Shown here one piece after another: positions 56,949 through 63,921 of a stretch of DNA of 64,000 nt. This DNA is from Metapseudomonas boanensis. GTDB lineage: Bacteria > Pseudomonadota > Gammaproteobacteria > Pseudomonadales > Pseudomonadaceae. The notes under the pieces were generated by a model. That model did no database searches, had not been told where the DNA came from, and saw only the letters and a list, made by a program, of their open reading frames with translations. A program made the translations under genes and the position numbers. Within the stretch, counting starts at the first letter, position 1. Each line of letters opens with the position of its first letter. The DNA lies in contig NZ_JAGTIS010000008.1 of NCBI RefSeq assembly GCF_018704125.1, positions 62,001-126,000 of the forward strand, given 5' to 3'.

Positions 56949-57830
56949 TTGAGCATCACAACAATCTCGATCCCCCGCCTGAATGATGAATTGTGGGATT
57001 ACATGCAGCTCGCAAGAATTTGGCAGGCTACAGTGTCCGCACCTCCAAGGAGCGAAGTGCATTTTGAGTTCCTAGGTTGTGATTTTTTAAGGCCCAATGC
57101 AGTGGTGATCTTGGGAGGTCTGATCCGGCTCCTACAAGGAGCCGGGAGGATCGTACGGGTCCACGCCAACACCATGCGTGACAGCGTCCAGGCCAATCTG
57201 ATGCAGAACGGCTTTCTTCATGCAATGGGAGCGTCCTGCAATCCTTGGCGTGGTAATGCGATCCCATATCAAGAGTTCACGGTCGCAGACGAAGAAAGGA
57301 TCGTAAGCAGTCTGCGTAACGACTGGCTCGGCCGCGGATGGATTTCAGTCAGCGACCGGTTGGCTTACGCGATCATGGGACAGGTCTGGGAGCTCTTTAT
57401 AAACGCCTTTGAGCATGGCCAATCGCCCATCGGGGTGATTTGCTGTGGGCAGCACTTTCCTAGACGAAGAGAGCTGCTACTCTCCATCGCAGATTTCGGG
57501 GTAGGAATTCCTGCAAACGTGAGGGATTTCCTGCAACGCGACTGCCACGGAGGGGATGCAATGATGCAGGCGTTCCACCGAGGCTTCTCTACCGCTGGGA
57601 GCGCCATGCCCCGCGGCATGGGCCTTGATCTGGTCAAGGAATTTGTGCAGAAGACCAACGGGTGCCTTGAGATTTTTAGCTACGACGGGCATGCTCGGGT
57701 TGACGCCCAAGGCGAGCGGTATCAAAATATTGGCCCCATTTTTGCGGGGACTTTGGTTCAGATTCGGCTTCGGTGTGATGACAAGTTTTACCTGCTGTCA
57801 AATGAGCTGAATGAGCAGCCATTTTTCTGA
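56949..57830 (+). CDS. STAS-like/GHKL ATPase protein (first gene of ATPase-STAS-PIN operon)
   Basis: A TTG at 56949 with AGGA 6 bases upstream starts a 293-residue protein. Residues ~36-95 form a STAS-like fold (VHFEFLGCDFLRPNAVVILGGLIRLLQGAGRIVRVHANT). The C-terminal half is a GHKL ATPase with all boxes: N-box WELFINAFEHG (Glu148, Asn152, His156), G1 SIADFGVGIP (179-188), and G2 PRGMGLDLV (221-229). This resembles serine kinase/anti-sigma factors such as SpoIIAB/RsbW that phosphorylate STAS partners. Its stop overlaps the next gene's ATG, which encodes a separate STAS-like protein. A regulator for the linked PIN nuclease is inferred. Foreign codon use compared with the chromosome. Confidence 0.78.
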   Translation: MSITTISIPRLNDELWDYMQLARIWQATVSAPPRSEVHFEFLGCDFLRPNAVVILGGLIRLLQGAGRIVRVHANTMRDSVQANLMQNGFLHAMGASCNPWRGNAIPYQEFTVADEERIVSSLRNDWLGRGWISVSDRLAYAIMGQVWELFINAFEHGQSPIGVICCGQHFPRRRELLLSIADFGVGIPANVRDFLQRDCHGGDAMMQAFHRGFSTAGSAMPRGMGLDLVKEFVQKTNGCLEIFSYDGHARVDAQGERYQNIGPIFAGTLVQIRLRCDDKFYLLSNELNEQPFF

Positions 57831-58192
57831 TGAGGCACGGTATGTATTTGCAGGTTCGTACGCTAGTCGGCGAAAACGCCATGACGCTGGACGACGGGAA
57901 GGCAATCTTTCAGTCGATCCATGAACCTCTTCTTCACGGCGAAAAAGTTGAGCTTGATTTCGACGGCGTAAAAGTCTTCGCCTCGCCCTTCTTTAACGCA
58001 GGCATAGGCGCTTTACTTGCCGACTTGAAAGCTGAAGATCTGAGAACAAACCTTCATATCGTTCACATTTCCGACTTCGGATCAAGAGTTCTCCGTCGCG
58101 TGATCGACAATGCCAAAGAGTATTACAGCAGCTCTCCGGAGCAACGTAATGCCGCATCAAGGATTGTGGAAGACACCATCAAGGCAATGTAA
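57830..58192 (+). CDS. STAS-like DUF4325 protein
   Basis: The ATG at 57830 overlaps the previous stop (TGATG); an in-frame ATG at 57842 is an alternative. The 120 residues are a compact alpha/beta domain: beta VRTLVGENAMT, helix DDGKAIFQSIHEPLL, beta KVELDFDGVKVFASPFFNAGIGALLADLK, then LRTNLHIVHISDFGSRVLRRVIDNAKEYY. The segment VKVFASPFFNAGIG has the place and shape of the phosphorylated Ser loop of anti-sigma antagonists (Ser in FASP). It is probably the partner of the GHKL protein. It overlaps the next gene by 1 bp. Confidence 0.72.
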   Translation: MRHGMYLQVRTLVGENAMTLDDGKAIFQSIHEPLLHGEKVELDFDGVKVFASPFFNAGIGALLADLKAEDLRTNLHIVHISDFGSRVLRRVIDNAKEYYSSSPEQRNAASRIVEDTIKAM

Positions 58193-58812
58193 TGCCAATC
58201 AACGTAAAAGCTGACGTTGTAGATATCAGAACAGACTCACCTCTTCCAGAAGACAAATTCCTAGTCGATACGAATGCTTGGTATTGGCTTTTCTATCCAA
58301 AAGCCACACAGCAAATTCTGCAGGCACAGAACTACCAAACCTCTGAATACCCTGCATACTTGAAGAGCGCCATAAGCGCTGGCTCCTCACTTCTATGCAC
58401 GCCACTGAATTTCTCTGAGCTCGCGCACAATATTGAGCGTTCAGAAAGAGAGATCTATGCCTACAACGCCAACCGGACGATTCAATCAAAAGAGTTTCGG
58501 CATGGCTACCCAATGCAAAGAAAGAAGTGCATTGACCTGATCAAGGATATATGGGAAGACGTTACTAGCATTAGCAGCGTGCTTCCACTAGACCTCCACC
58601 AAGCTTTCCTAGACTCGTCTATTGCCAGATTCGACGCCATAGCGCTCGACGGCTACGACTTGTTCACAGTTGAACAGATGCTTAGCCAGGGAATTACCAA
58701 TGTAATCACGGACGACGGAGACTTCTGTACCGTTCCTGGCATAACAGTCTTCACCGCGAACCGAACAGCGATTAGAGACGCAACCGCAGCCAAAAAACTC
58801 GTTGCCCGATAA
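58192..58812 (+). CDS. PIN-domain nuclease
   Basis: The 206-residue protein has the PIN acidic set: Asp26 and Asn28 in FLVDTNAWYWLF, Glu76 in NFSELAHNIE, Asp148 to Asp156 in ARFDAIALDGYDLF and Asp174/175/177 in VITDDGDF. The region SAGSSLLCTPLNFSELAHNIERSE is a typical PIN second-strand block. Such proteins cut RNA, as VapC toxins do, though this is longer than VapC (~130). The ATG shares one base with the DUF4325 stop. Base composition is clearly poorer in GC than the chromosome, which suggests transfer. Confidence 0.75.
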   Translation: MPINVKADVVDIRTDSPLPEDKFLVDTNAWYWLFYPKATQQILQAQNYQTSEYPAYLKSAISAGSSLLCTPLNFSELAHNIERSEREIYAYNANRTIQSKEFRHGYPMQRKKCIDLIKDIWEDVTSISSVLPLDLHQAFLDSSIARFDAIALDGYDLFTVEQMLSQGITNVITDDGDFCTVPGITVFTANRTAIRDATAAKKLVAR

Positions 58813-59039
58813 CTCTCTGGCCACACCCTCTTGCACTAACGACACATATGTGTTGAAGCGCATACGCACCAACTGATGCAGCCATGGCAAACCTGTTACT
58901 ACTCCGCTCGAACCGTACTGCGCCTCCCTGGCAGTAGTTTCGCGGTAGGATTCCGCTAGTACCACTGCCACCAAAGTTGGAATTCTGGTCAAGCTTTGTG
59001 GCTTTCACACCACGCCCCATCCAACCCCGATAGATAGCG

Positions 59040-60122
59040 TCACGTATAAAAATTCGATATTGCAGATGGCTTTATTTTTTCATAGTCAGTAAAAGCAAGT
59101 TCATTATAAGTCTCGAGCGCCATTCTCTGCCCCGCGAGACAACCAGACAGCTCAAGATGTTTTAGCATCGAATATTTTTCTACATACTTTTTCAGACCTC
59201 CACCTGTCTTAGTAAGACAGTTTAAAGACAACATTATCAATTCATCATTTGTAAGAAGAGCCCTAAGCATGTTGCTATATTGGCGGCACGTAAAGTAGCG
59301 CACAGCAGGATCATTTTCACCTTGCGAACCAGCCTTAAACCCATCAATAATCTTCAATATTTGATACATATTTCTGTAATAATGAGAAAGTACGTTTTTA
59401 TGTCTAATCTCAAGAATTTCAGAAGCAGTAGAAGAGAGAATGCTTACTTCATGCTGGCGTCTCAAAAACCACTCCCCCGCCAGACCAAGGTTTTTAGGCA
59501 TAACAAATGGCTTTGAAGACGTCTGCACAGCTATTTCGCTTCTGGCATCTGCATTAAGAATGTCAAACAAAGACCGTCCACTTCGCCCTCCATCCATTAA
59601 ACGCTCAGTAATTTTCACATGCACATCCAGCAGGCGAAACAGCACCGACTCAAAGTTCTGCCTTTCAAATATTTCTGTTTGCTTATCTTGTATTTTATTT
59701 GCGATTCGCGTTTCTTCTCGCGCCTCTTTCAACTCTTCACGCTGCAATCTAATCGTGTATAGAACCGCCATCAGCGCCATAAAGCTCAGAAGAGGATTCA
59801 ATATACCCCCAAAAAAATCGCCTATCTGCCCCCAATACTGAATTTCTGCCTTATTGACAACCTTCACTGCCGGAATATCTACCCCAAGAGCAAATCTGGA
59901 AAACAAAACAACTCCAACAATCAACACAAGCGTAATACTGGAGGCAAAAATCACACCACCCAAACTAGCCTTCCTGTAAACATCCCTAACCCTAAAAGCG
60001 TTAAACAACGCAATTCGGCGGACTTGCTCCTTCAGCACCATCCATCTAAAAGACCACTTCAACCTGCTAATACTAGGACCGTTTTTTAAATTATCATCCA
60101 GATATTTTTCACGTGTGGTCAT
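59040..60122 (-). CDS. Putative phage abortive infection protein (AbiC-like, putAbiC family)
   Basis: The ATG at 60122 gives 360 residues; an in-frame start at 60218 has no ribosome site. Two membrane helices near the N-terminus (ASLGGVIFASSITLVLIVGVVLFSRF and FFGGILNPLLSFMALMAVLYTI) are followed by a coiled coil (LQREELKEAREETRIANKIQDKQTEIFERQNFESVLFRLLDVHVKITERL) and a C-terminal soluble domain. FERQNFESVLFRLLDVH matches the central signature of putative AbiC/putAbiC. These proteins are thought to stop phage growth by killing the infected cell. The gene is AT-rich, faces the PIN operon tail to tail and stands alone. Confidence 0.75.
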   Translation of the reverse strand: MTTREKYLDDNLKNGPSISRLKWSFRWMVLKEQVRRIALFNAFRVRDVYRKASLGGVIFASSITLVLIVGVVLFSRFALGVDIPAVKVVNKAEIQYWGQIGDFFGGILNPLLSFMALMAVLYTIRLQREELKEAREETRIANKIQDKQTEIFERQNFESVLFRLLDVHVKITERLMDGGRSGRSLFDILNADARSEIAVQTSSKPFVMPKNLGLAGEWFLRRQHEVSILSSTASEILEIRHKNVLSHYYRNMYQILKIIDGFKAGSQGENDPAVRYFTCRQYSNMLRALLTNDELIMLSLNCLTKTGGGLKKYVEKYSMLKHLELSGCLAGQRMALETYNELAFTDYEKIKPSAISNFYT

Positions 60123-60549
60123 GATGTGCCTTAAACATCCTTCTACTAGGTTCCCTCTCCTACCATTGCGGGCAGAAAAGTGCAGCTTGGAAAATTGCGC
60201 TGTAGGAGTAACCCACAAATAGATTATGCCCTACCATCTTCGAGTCGATGTGGATAATGATTACAGAAAAATTGATTTTCACTAATTAGAAGAATCAGGC
60301 ATCGACCCATGACTGCCGTTGGTTATCCTCTCGTTTCACCCTTTCACGGCCCCAGTTGGTGAACCAGTTTTCGATTCTGCTGCATGCGGCAGCCAAGAGG
60401 CCTTTTGACCTCAGGGAAGGTAATCGGCAAGCCACTCTCGTTCAACGGTTTTTCTCGTTTAGCACAAGGAAATTTCTGAGCCTTCATCTCCTATCTTACA
60501 TACACTCGACACTGTGTTTTCCTCTCGCCAAACGCACGAGGATAACCCC
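60123..60549. other. Gene-free region between AbiC-like and RsmN-like genes
   Basis: 427 bp between divergent genes. It is AT-rich near 60220-60300 and should hold two promoters, but I see no convincing -35/-10, operator or RNA motif in it. Confidence 0.5.
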
Positions 60550-60756
60550 ATGCAAGTCCACGAAGGTGAGTGTCAGAAGGGTGATGTTCTGTCGCTGAAC
60601 ATCCTAGAAGGCAGGGCGAGTGAGGAGCTGATGCGGTTGCTGCTCACTCACGGGATAGAGATCGAGGTTGCGGCGATCCAGGGCGACTCGGTGAGGCTGA
60701 TTGTTCGGGCGCCGGGGAAGATGCTGATCGTTGAGGAGCTGGCTGGCCCGCCTTGA
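60550..60756 (+). CDS. RsmN/CsrA-like small protein lacking the RNA-binding arginines
   Basis: The ATG at 60550 gives 68 residues. Compared, from memory, with RsmN of P. aeruginosa, it matches over most of its length: LSL, SEELMRLL (RsmN AEELIRQL), then GIEIEVAAIQGDSVRLIVRAPGKMLIV-EEL (RsmN GIRILVTDIIGNQARVGIEAPRGVLIVRDEL). The Arg in VRDEL (Arg62 in RsmN) is missing here, and the basic N-terminal RNA-contact strand (ILSRREGEG) is replaced by MQVHEGECQKG. It may form a fold like RsmN but bind RNA poorly. It converges on the Arc-type gene. Confidence 0.65.
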   Translation: MQVHEGECQKGDVLSLNILEGRASEELMRLLLTHGIEIEVAAIQGDSVRLIVRAPGKMLIVEELAGPP

Positions 60757-60803
60757 GGTGGCGGGCAGCCGTGAACGACTCGTGTTATGAGTAACTAGAG
60801 ATA

Positions 60804-61226
60804 TCAGAACTCAATACAGATGGCGGTTATGTCGTCCCAGCTCACCTTGTAACCGGCCGCAGATAGCTCCTGAGTCACTTCATTTATGAGGTTATCCAGG
60901 TCAGCGTCTGGAATTCCCACATCGAGATGTAAATCCCCGACCTCAACGGCCGCATTGCTGTGGCCGAGTCTGACTGCGCGAGCAATAGCCTCAATAGCTC
61001 TTCTGCGGATCTCATCGGGTATCCCCGCTCTGGCCATAAGCGCCAACTCTCTTGCTCTCTCTGCCGGCATCAGCTTTTCGAGCGTGGACGCACCAACGAA
61101 GCTCCCCTCAATGCGGGCAACTAGCTCGGAGTTCAGTGATCGGCCTGAATTCTTGGCTGCTTGCTCAACTTGAGCACGCAACTCGATAGGCATCCGTAGT
61201 TTGAATTGGGGGTCTTCTCTGCTCAT
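60804..61226 (-). CDS. Arc-family ribbon-helix-helix repressor
   Basis: The ATG at 61226 gives 140 residues. The N-terminal ~45 residues are an Arc/Mnt-type ribbon-helix-helix (FKLRMPIELRAQVEQAAKNSGRSLNSELVARIEGSF). The C-terminal part (~50-140), rich in Ala and Glu, has the segment VEVGDLHLDVGIPDADLDNLINEVTQELSAAG and may serve oligomerisation. It is divergent from the excisionase-like gene; three palindromic operators lie between them, so it probably represses both, as the immunity repressor of the element. Confidence 0.8.
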   Translation of the reverse strand: MSREDPQFKLRMPIELRAQVEQAAKNSGRSLNSELVARIEGSFVGASTLEKLMPAERARELALMARAGIPDEIRRRAIEAIARAVRLGHSNAAVEVGDLHLDVGIPDADLDNLINEVTQELSAAGYKVSWDDITAICIEF

Positions 61227-61238
61227 GCGCAAGAGAAT

Positions 61239-61308
61239 GGACCACGGTGGTCTTGACATCAATGGAACCACCGTGGTCCTATCCAATCAAAATGAACCAC
61301 CGTGATCC
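61239..61308. promoter_or_regulatory. Three operator copies between repressor and excisionase-like genes
   Basis: GGACCACGGTGGTC (61239-61252), GAACCACCGTGGTCC (61265-61279) and GAACCACCGTGATCC (61294-61308). All share the palindromic core ACCAC-C/G-GTGGT (one base off in the third copy), spaced 26-29 bp centre to centre. The arrangement suggests cooperative binding by the Arc-type repressor. Confidence 0.82.
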
Positions 61309-61332
61309 CATCGAGTGAAACGGAGTCAGCTC

Positions 61333-61548
61333 ATGGAACTGGAAGACCTCTCCCCGGCCAATCTGGCCGGCCCGCAACAGGACGTAGAACCCATCGCCGC
61401 CTGGGCGGATCGCAACGGCGTCACCTGCGACACCGCCCGCGCCTGGGTGTATCGGGGAATCATCCCCTCGGTGAAGCTTGGCAAGCTGCGCATGGTGAAC
61501 TGCGCCCTGCTCCGCCAATGGCTTCTGGAACAGGAGTGGACCGCATGA
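61333..61548 (+). CDS. Excisionase-like helix-turn-helix protein
   Basis: The ATG at 61333 has GGAG 8 bases upstream, better than the GTG at 61315; it gives 71 residues. PIAAWADRNGVTCDTARAWVYRGIIPSVKLGKLRMVNCALLRQWLLEQEW is a MerR/Xis-like winged helix. The first gene of the rightward set (HTH, HTH, unknown, Rep, Int), after the operators. It could act as excisionase or activator of replication, in the way reported for XisF of Pf prophages. Confidence 0.7.
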   Translation: MELEDLSPANLAGPQQDVEPIAAWADRNGVTCDTARAWVYRGIIPSVKLGKLRMVNCALLRQWLLEQEWTA

Positions 61549-61793
61549 ACGGCAACAACGAACACCTCAACCTCAGCCGCCTGCCCGTTGGCCGCGTTGA
61601 TGCGGTGTGCAGCCCGGAAGCCTTTGCCGAGATGTGCGGCGTCTCCGACGACACCGTGATGGGCTGGATGCGCACCGGCACCGTGCCCACCGTGAAGGTG
61701 CGCGACGCCCGACTGATCAACATCGAGCGCCTGTGCGAGGACCTGGAGCAAGGCAAGGACCTGTTTGCCGAGGGGGACTACGACAATGACTAG
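61545..61793 (+). CDS. Second small helix-turn-helix protein
   Basis: The ATG at 61545 overlaps the previous stop (ATGA) and gives 82 residues. It has a similar winged-helix layout: SPEAFAEMCGVSDDTVMGWMRTGTVPTVKVRDARLINIERLCEDLEQGKDLF. The repeated design next to the first gene suggests a duplication, with one copy as excisionase and the other as regulator. It overlaps the next gene by 8 bp. Confidence 0.68.
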   Translation: MNGNNEHLNLSRLPVGRVDAVCSPEAFAEMCGVSDDTVMGWMRTGTVPTVKVRDARLINIERLCEDLEQGKDLFAEGDYDND

Positions 61794-62169
61794 CCCCCGC
61801 TCCATCGTGAACCCCGCCACCGCTGCCTCCCTCATCGGCCAGACCGTGATGGTTGAACTGGTCCTGGAAGAAGAGCCGGAATCCCTCTGGCGCTGCTTCC
61901 ACATCGTGGGGCTGGTGGCACCTGTGCCGGGCCTCGTCAAGGAAGGCCACTTCCTGGTCTTCAACGCCTTCCAGGATGAGCAGTTCCCGAACGAAATCTT
62001 CTGGTCAGATATCCGCACCCTGACCACGCTTCACCGCCGCCCGCTGGAGGGCACCGACCAGCTCCCGCCCGCGCTCGGCGGCCTGATCCGGTCAGGGGCC
62101 GCGCTCCCGGCTCGTCGGAACAGCTCCACCGTTCCGGCGAACGGAAGCACGGGCGCAGCGCACCCTTGA
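61786..62169 (+). CDS. Element protein of unknown function
   Basis: The ATG at 61786 gives 127 residues. A folded N-terminal part (~1-85) has strands such as [32 protein letters not shown] and [27 protein letters not shown]; the tail is rich in Ala, Gly and Ser and probably disordered. I do not recognise it. It is coupled to the HTH genes by overlap. Confidence 0.6.
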   Translation: MTSPRSIVNPATAASLIGQTVMVELVLEEEPESLWRCFHIVGLVAPVPGLVKEGHFLVFNAFQDEQFPNEIFWSDIRTLTTLHRRPLEGTDQLPPALGGLIRSGAALPARRNSSTVPANGSTGAAHP

Positions 62170-62637
62170 CCGCCCTCCTGCCCGAACAGCCTCGGCTGGG
62201 GAGTGCGGGGCCGCTTCACCGCCCCGCGCTCCCGAGCCCTCGGCGGCAAGAGCGGGATGACAAGGGCAGCGCCCTTGGTGTTTTCAGTGTCCTGCTCTGC
62301 GCCCTGCCGCTCTTCGCTGCACTGGCCGCCCCGCCCCGGGTTCAGTTCCGGGACCCACCGCCTCCGCTGGAAAGCCTGCTGTTCCTCTGTTGGTTCGAAA
62401 GCCCTTCCCCATCCATCACGTCGATAAGCCCTCCCAGGGTGAATGTGAGTACCCGAGCGCTCGCACGTTTTGCACGGATAGCCGCGCAGCGGGTATCCGC
62501 GCAAACGCGTGAGCGCGGGAGGGCTCCCGCGTGCGGGTGGGACCCGCGCTCAAGCGGCCTGCCGGACGTCCCTGTAGCACGTCCTATCAATGGCTTAACG
62601 CCGTTTCAATTCGTGTCATTTCATGGAGTTTGACGAC
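62170..62637. other. Gene-free region rich in hairpins, candidate replication origin
   Basis: 468 bp before the Rep gene. It holds CAAGGGC-AGC-GCCCTTG followed by GTGTTTT (62261-62284; terminator-like) and three close hairpins: CGGATA..TATCCG with an inner CCGC-GCA-GCGG (62475-62499), CGCGGGAG-GG-CTCCCGCG (62514-62531) and GCGGGT-GGG-ACCCGC (62533-62547). Rolling-circle replicons and filamentous phages have such hairpin clusters at plus and minus strand origins next to rep. Confidence 0.5.
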
Positions 62638-63921
62638 ATGAGAAAAGCCGTAGACCAGATTCGCGTCGATTTGCAGACCGGCCAGGAGTGCCGGAACTCC
62701 CGCCTGTTCTTCGACCCGAAGGCAGCCCGCATGACCAACCTGTCGAAGGTCCGCCTGTTGGGCTGTCGCGTCGACACCGTGCGCCAGTTGTACCGGGGCA
62801 TGGTCCGCCCCGAGGTGCTGGCCCTGTTCGAGGAAAGCGGTCTGGTCAGCTTTGCCGGGCACCAGTGGCATGCCGGGCGCGTGAGCCGGGATTCCGGCTA
62901 CCAGTACAAGCTGCAGAACAACGACCTGGGCTTTGTGCTGCTGCTGAAGAACTTCAACGTGAAGGCCGATGTGATCGGCGCGCACATGAAGATCGAGGTC
63001 AGTCCTCACGCCATCCAGTCGAGCCCGCCAGACGTGCTGCAGGAGTGGATGGACCGCTTCGCCAAGGCCGCCCTGGAGTGCATGGAGGCCAACCAGTGCG
63101 CCGTGCACCTCGCCCTGGACGTGCAAGGCTGGCAACCCCCGAAGGACCTGATGGACCGTCTGCTCTGCCGCGCCCGGACCCGCCGCAGCATCACCGGCAT
63201 CAACGAAGTGTTCTATGACGGGGAAGCCGTCTCCTACGGCAACGGCCAGTCCTTCCTGTTCGGTTCCGCCTCGGGCATGCAGCTCGCCATCTACGACAAG
63301 ACCCTGCAGGCCTACAGCATCGACAAGCTCGACTACTGGCAGTCGGTGTGGAAGACCATGGACAACCCCTTCGCCCCCGACGACGACCAGAACTACGACG
63401 CCAAGGCCCCGGTGTGGCGGGTGGAGCTGCGCTTCCACCACTCCATCGTCCAGCAGTTTGCCGACGGCTCGGCCAGCATGGACACCGGCGCCATGATCGA
63501 CAGCCGCACCTACCGCGAACTGGCCCCGCACCTGGACGGACTGTTCCAGTACGGCCTGGAGTCCTTCCGGCTGTGCTCCAGCAAGGGCGTGTTCGATGCG
63601 TTCTGGACCCTGCTGCGCCAGGACACGAAGGTTTCCGTGCCGGCCGTGTCCCTCGCCGGCCGTACCCACTACAAGCGCCACTACAAGACCTCGCAGGGCT
63701 TCTCCGGGAAGAACGTGGACCTGTTCATCGGCAACTTCATCAGCCTGGTGGCGCGTGAGCGGGTCGGGGCAAAAAAGGCCTTTGCCAGCCTCCGTAACTG
63801 GGAGTGCTGGCCGGTGATCCGTGACCACTACGCCCACAAGGGCATGGATGAGCGGGCCCTCTACAAACGCATCAAACAGCTCCTGGAGGAACGCGTCGTC
63901 CGATGGGGGCGAGCCGTCTGA
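62638..63921 (+). CDS. Pf-type phage replication initiation protein
   Basis: The ATG at 62638 has GGAG 9 bases upstream, so it is preferred over the ATG at 62623, and gives 427 residues. The protein is similar, from memory, to the Pf phage protein PA0727: it begins MRKAVDQIRVDLQTGQECRNSRLFFDPKAARMTNLSKVRLLG, then DTVRQLYRGMVRPEVLALF. A candidate nicking tyrosine is in LAIYDKTLQA, followed by VWRVELRFHHSIV, as in rolling-circle replication initiation factors. It would nick the element's origin for rolling-circle replication. It overlaps the integrase ATG by one base, exactly as rep and int adjoin in Pf prophages. Confidence 0.8.
   Translation: MRKAVDQIRVDLQTGQECRNSRLFFDPKAARMTNLSKVRLLGCRVDTVRQLYRGMVRPEVLALFEESGLVSFAGHQWHAGRVSRDSGYQYKLQNNDLGFVLLLKNFNVKADVIGAHMKIEVSPHAIQSSPPDVLQEWMDRFAKAALECMEANQCAVHLALDVQGWQPPKDLMDRLLCRARTRRSITGINEVFYDGEAVSYGNGQSFLFGSASGMQLAIYDKTLQAYSIDKLDYWQSVWKTMDNPFAPDDDQNYDAKAPVWRVELRFHHSIVQQFADGSASMDTGAMIDSRTYRELAPHLDGLFQYGLESFRLCSSKGVFDAFWTLLRQDTKVSVPAVSLAGRTHYKRHYKTSQGFSGKNVDLFIGNFISLVARERVGAKKAFASLRNWECWPVIRDHYAHKGMDERALYKRIKQLLEERVVRWGRAV

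Noticed and set aside
58609-58992. 127-codon minus-strand frame overlapping the PIN gene end
   Set aside because: Antisense to the PIN gene over most of its first half, no recognisable features or ribosome site.
60550-60756. Calling the 68-residue protein a normal CsrA/RsmA
   Set aside because: It lacks the CsrA N-terminal strand and the key Arg, and has the long inserted helix typical of RsmN.
62587-63837. 416-codon open frame antisense to the rep gene
   Set aside because: Typical antisense shadow of high-GC coding; rep has family features and a ribosome site.
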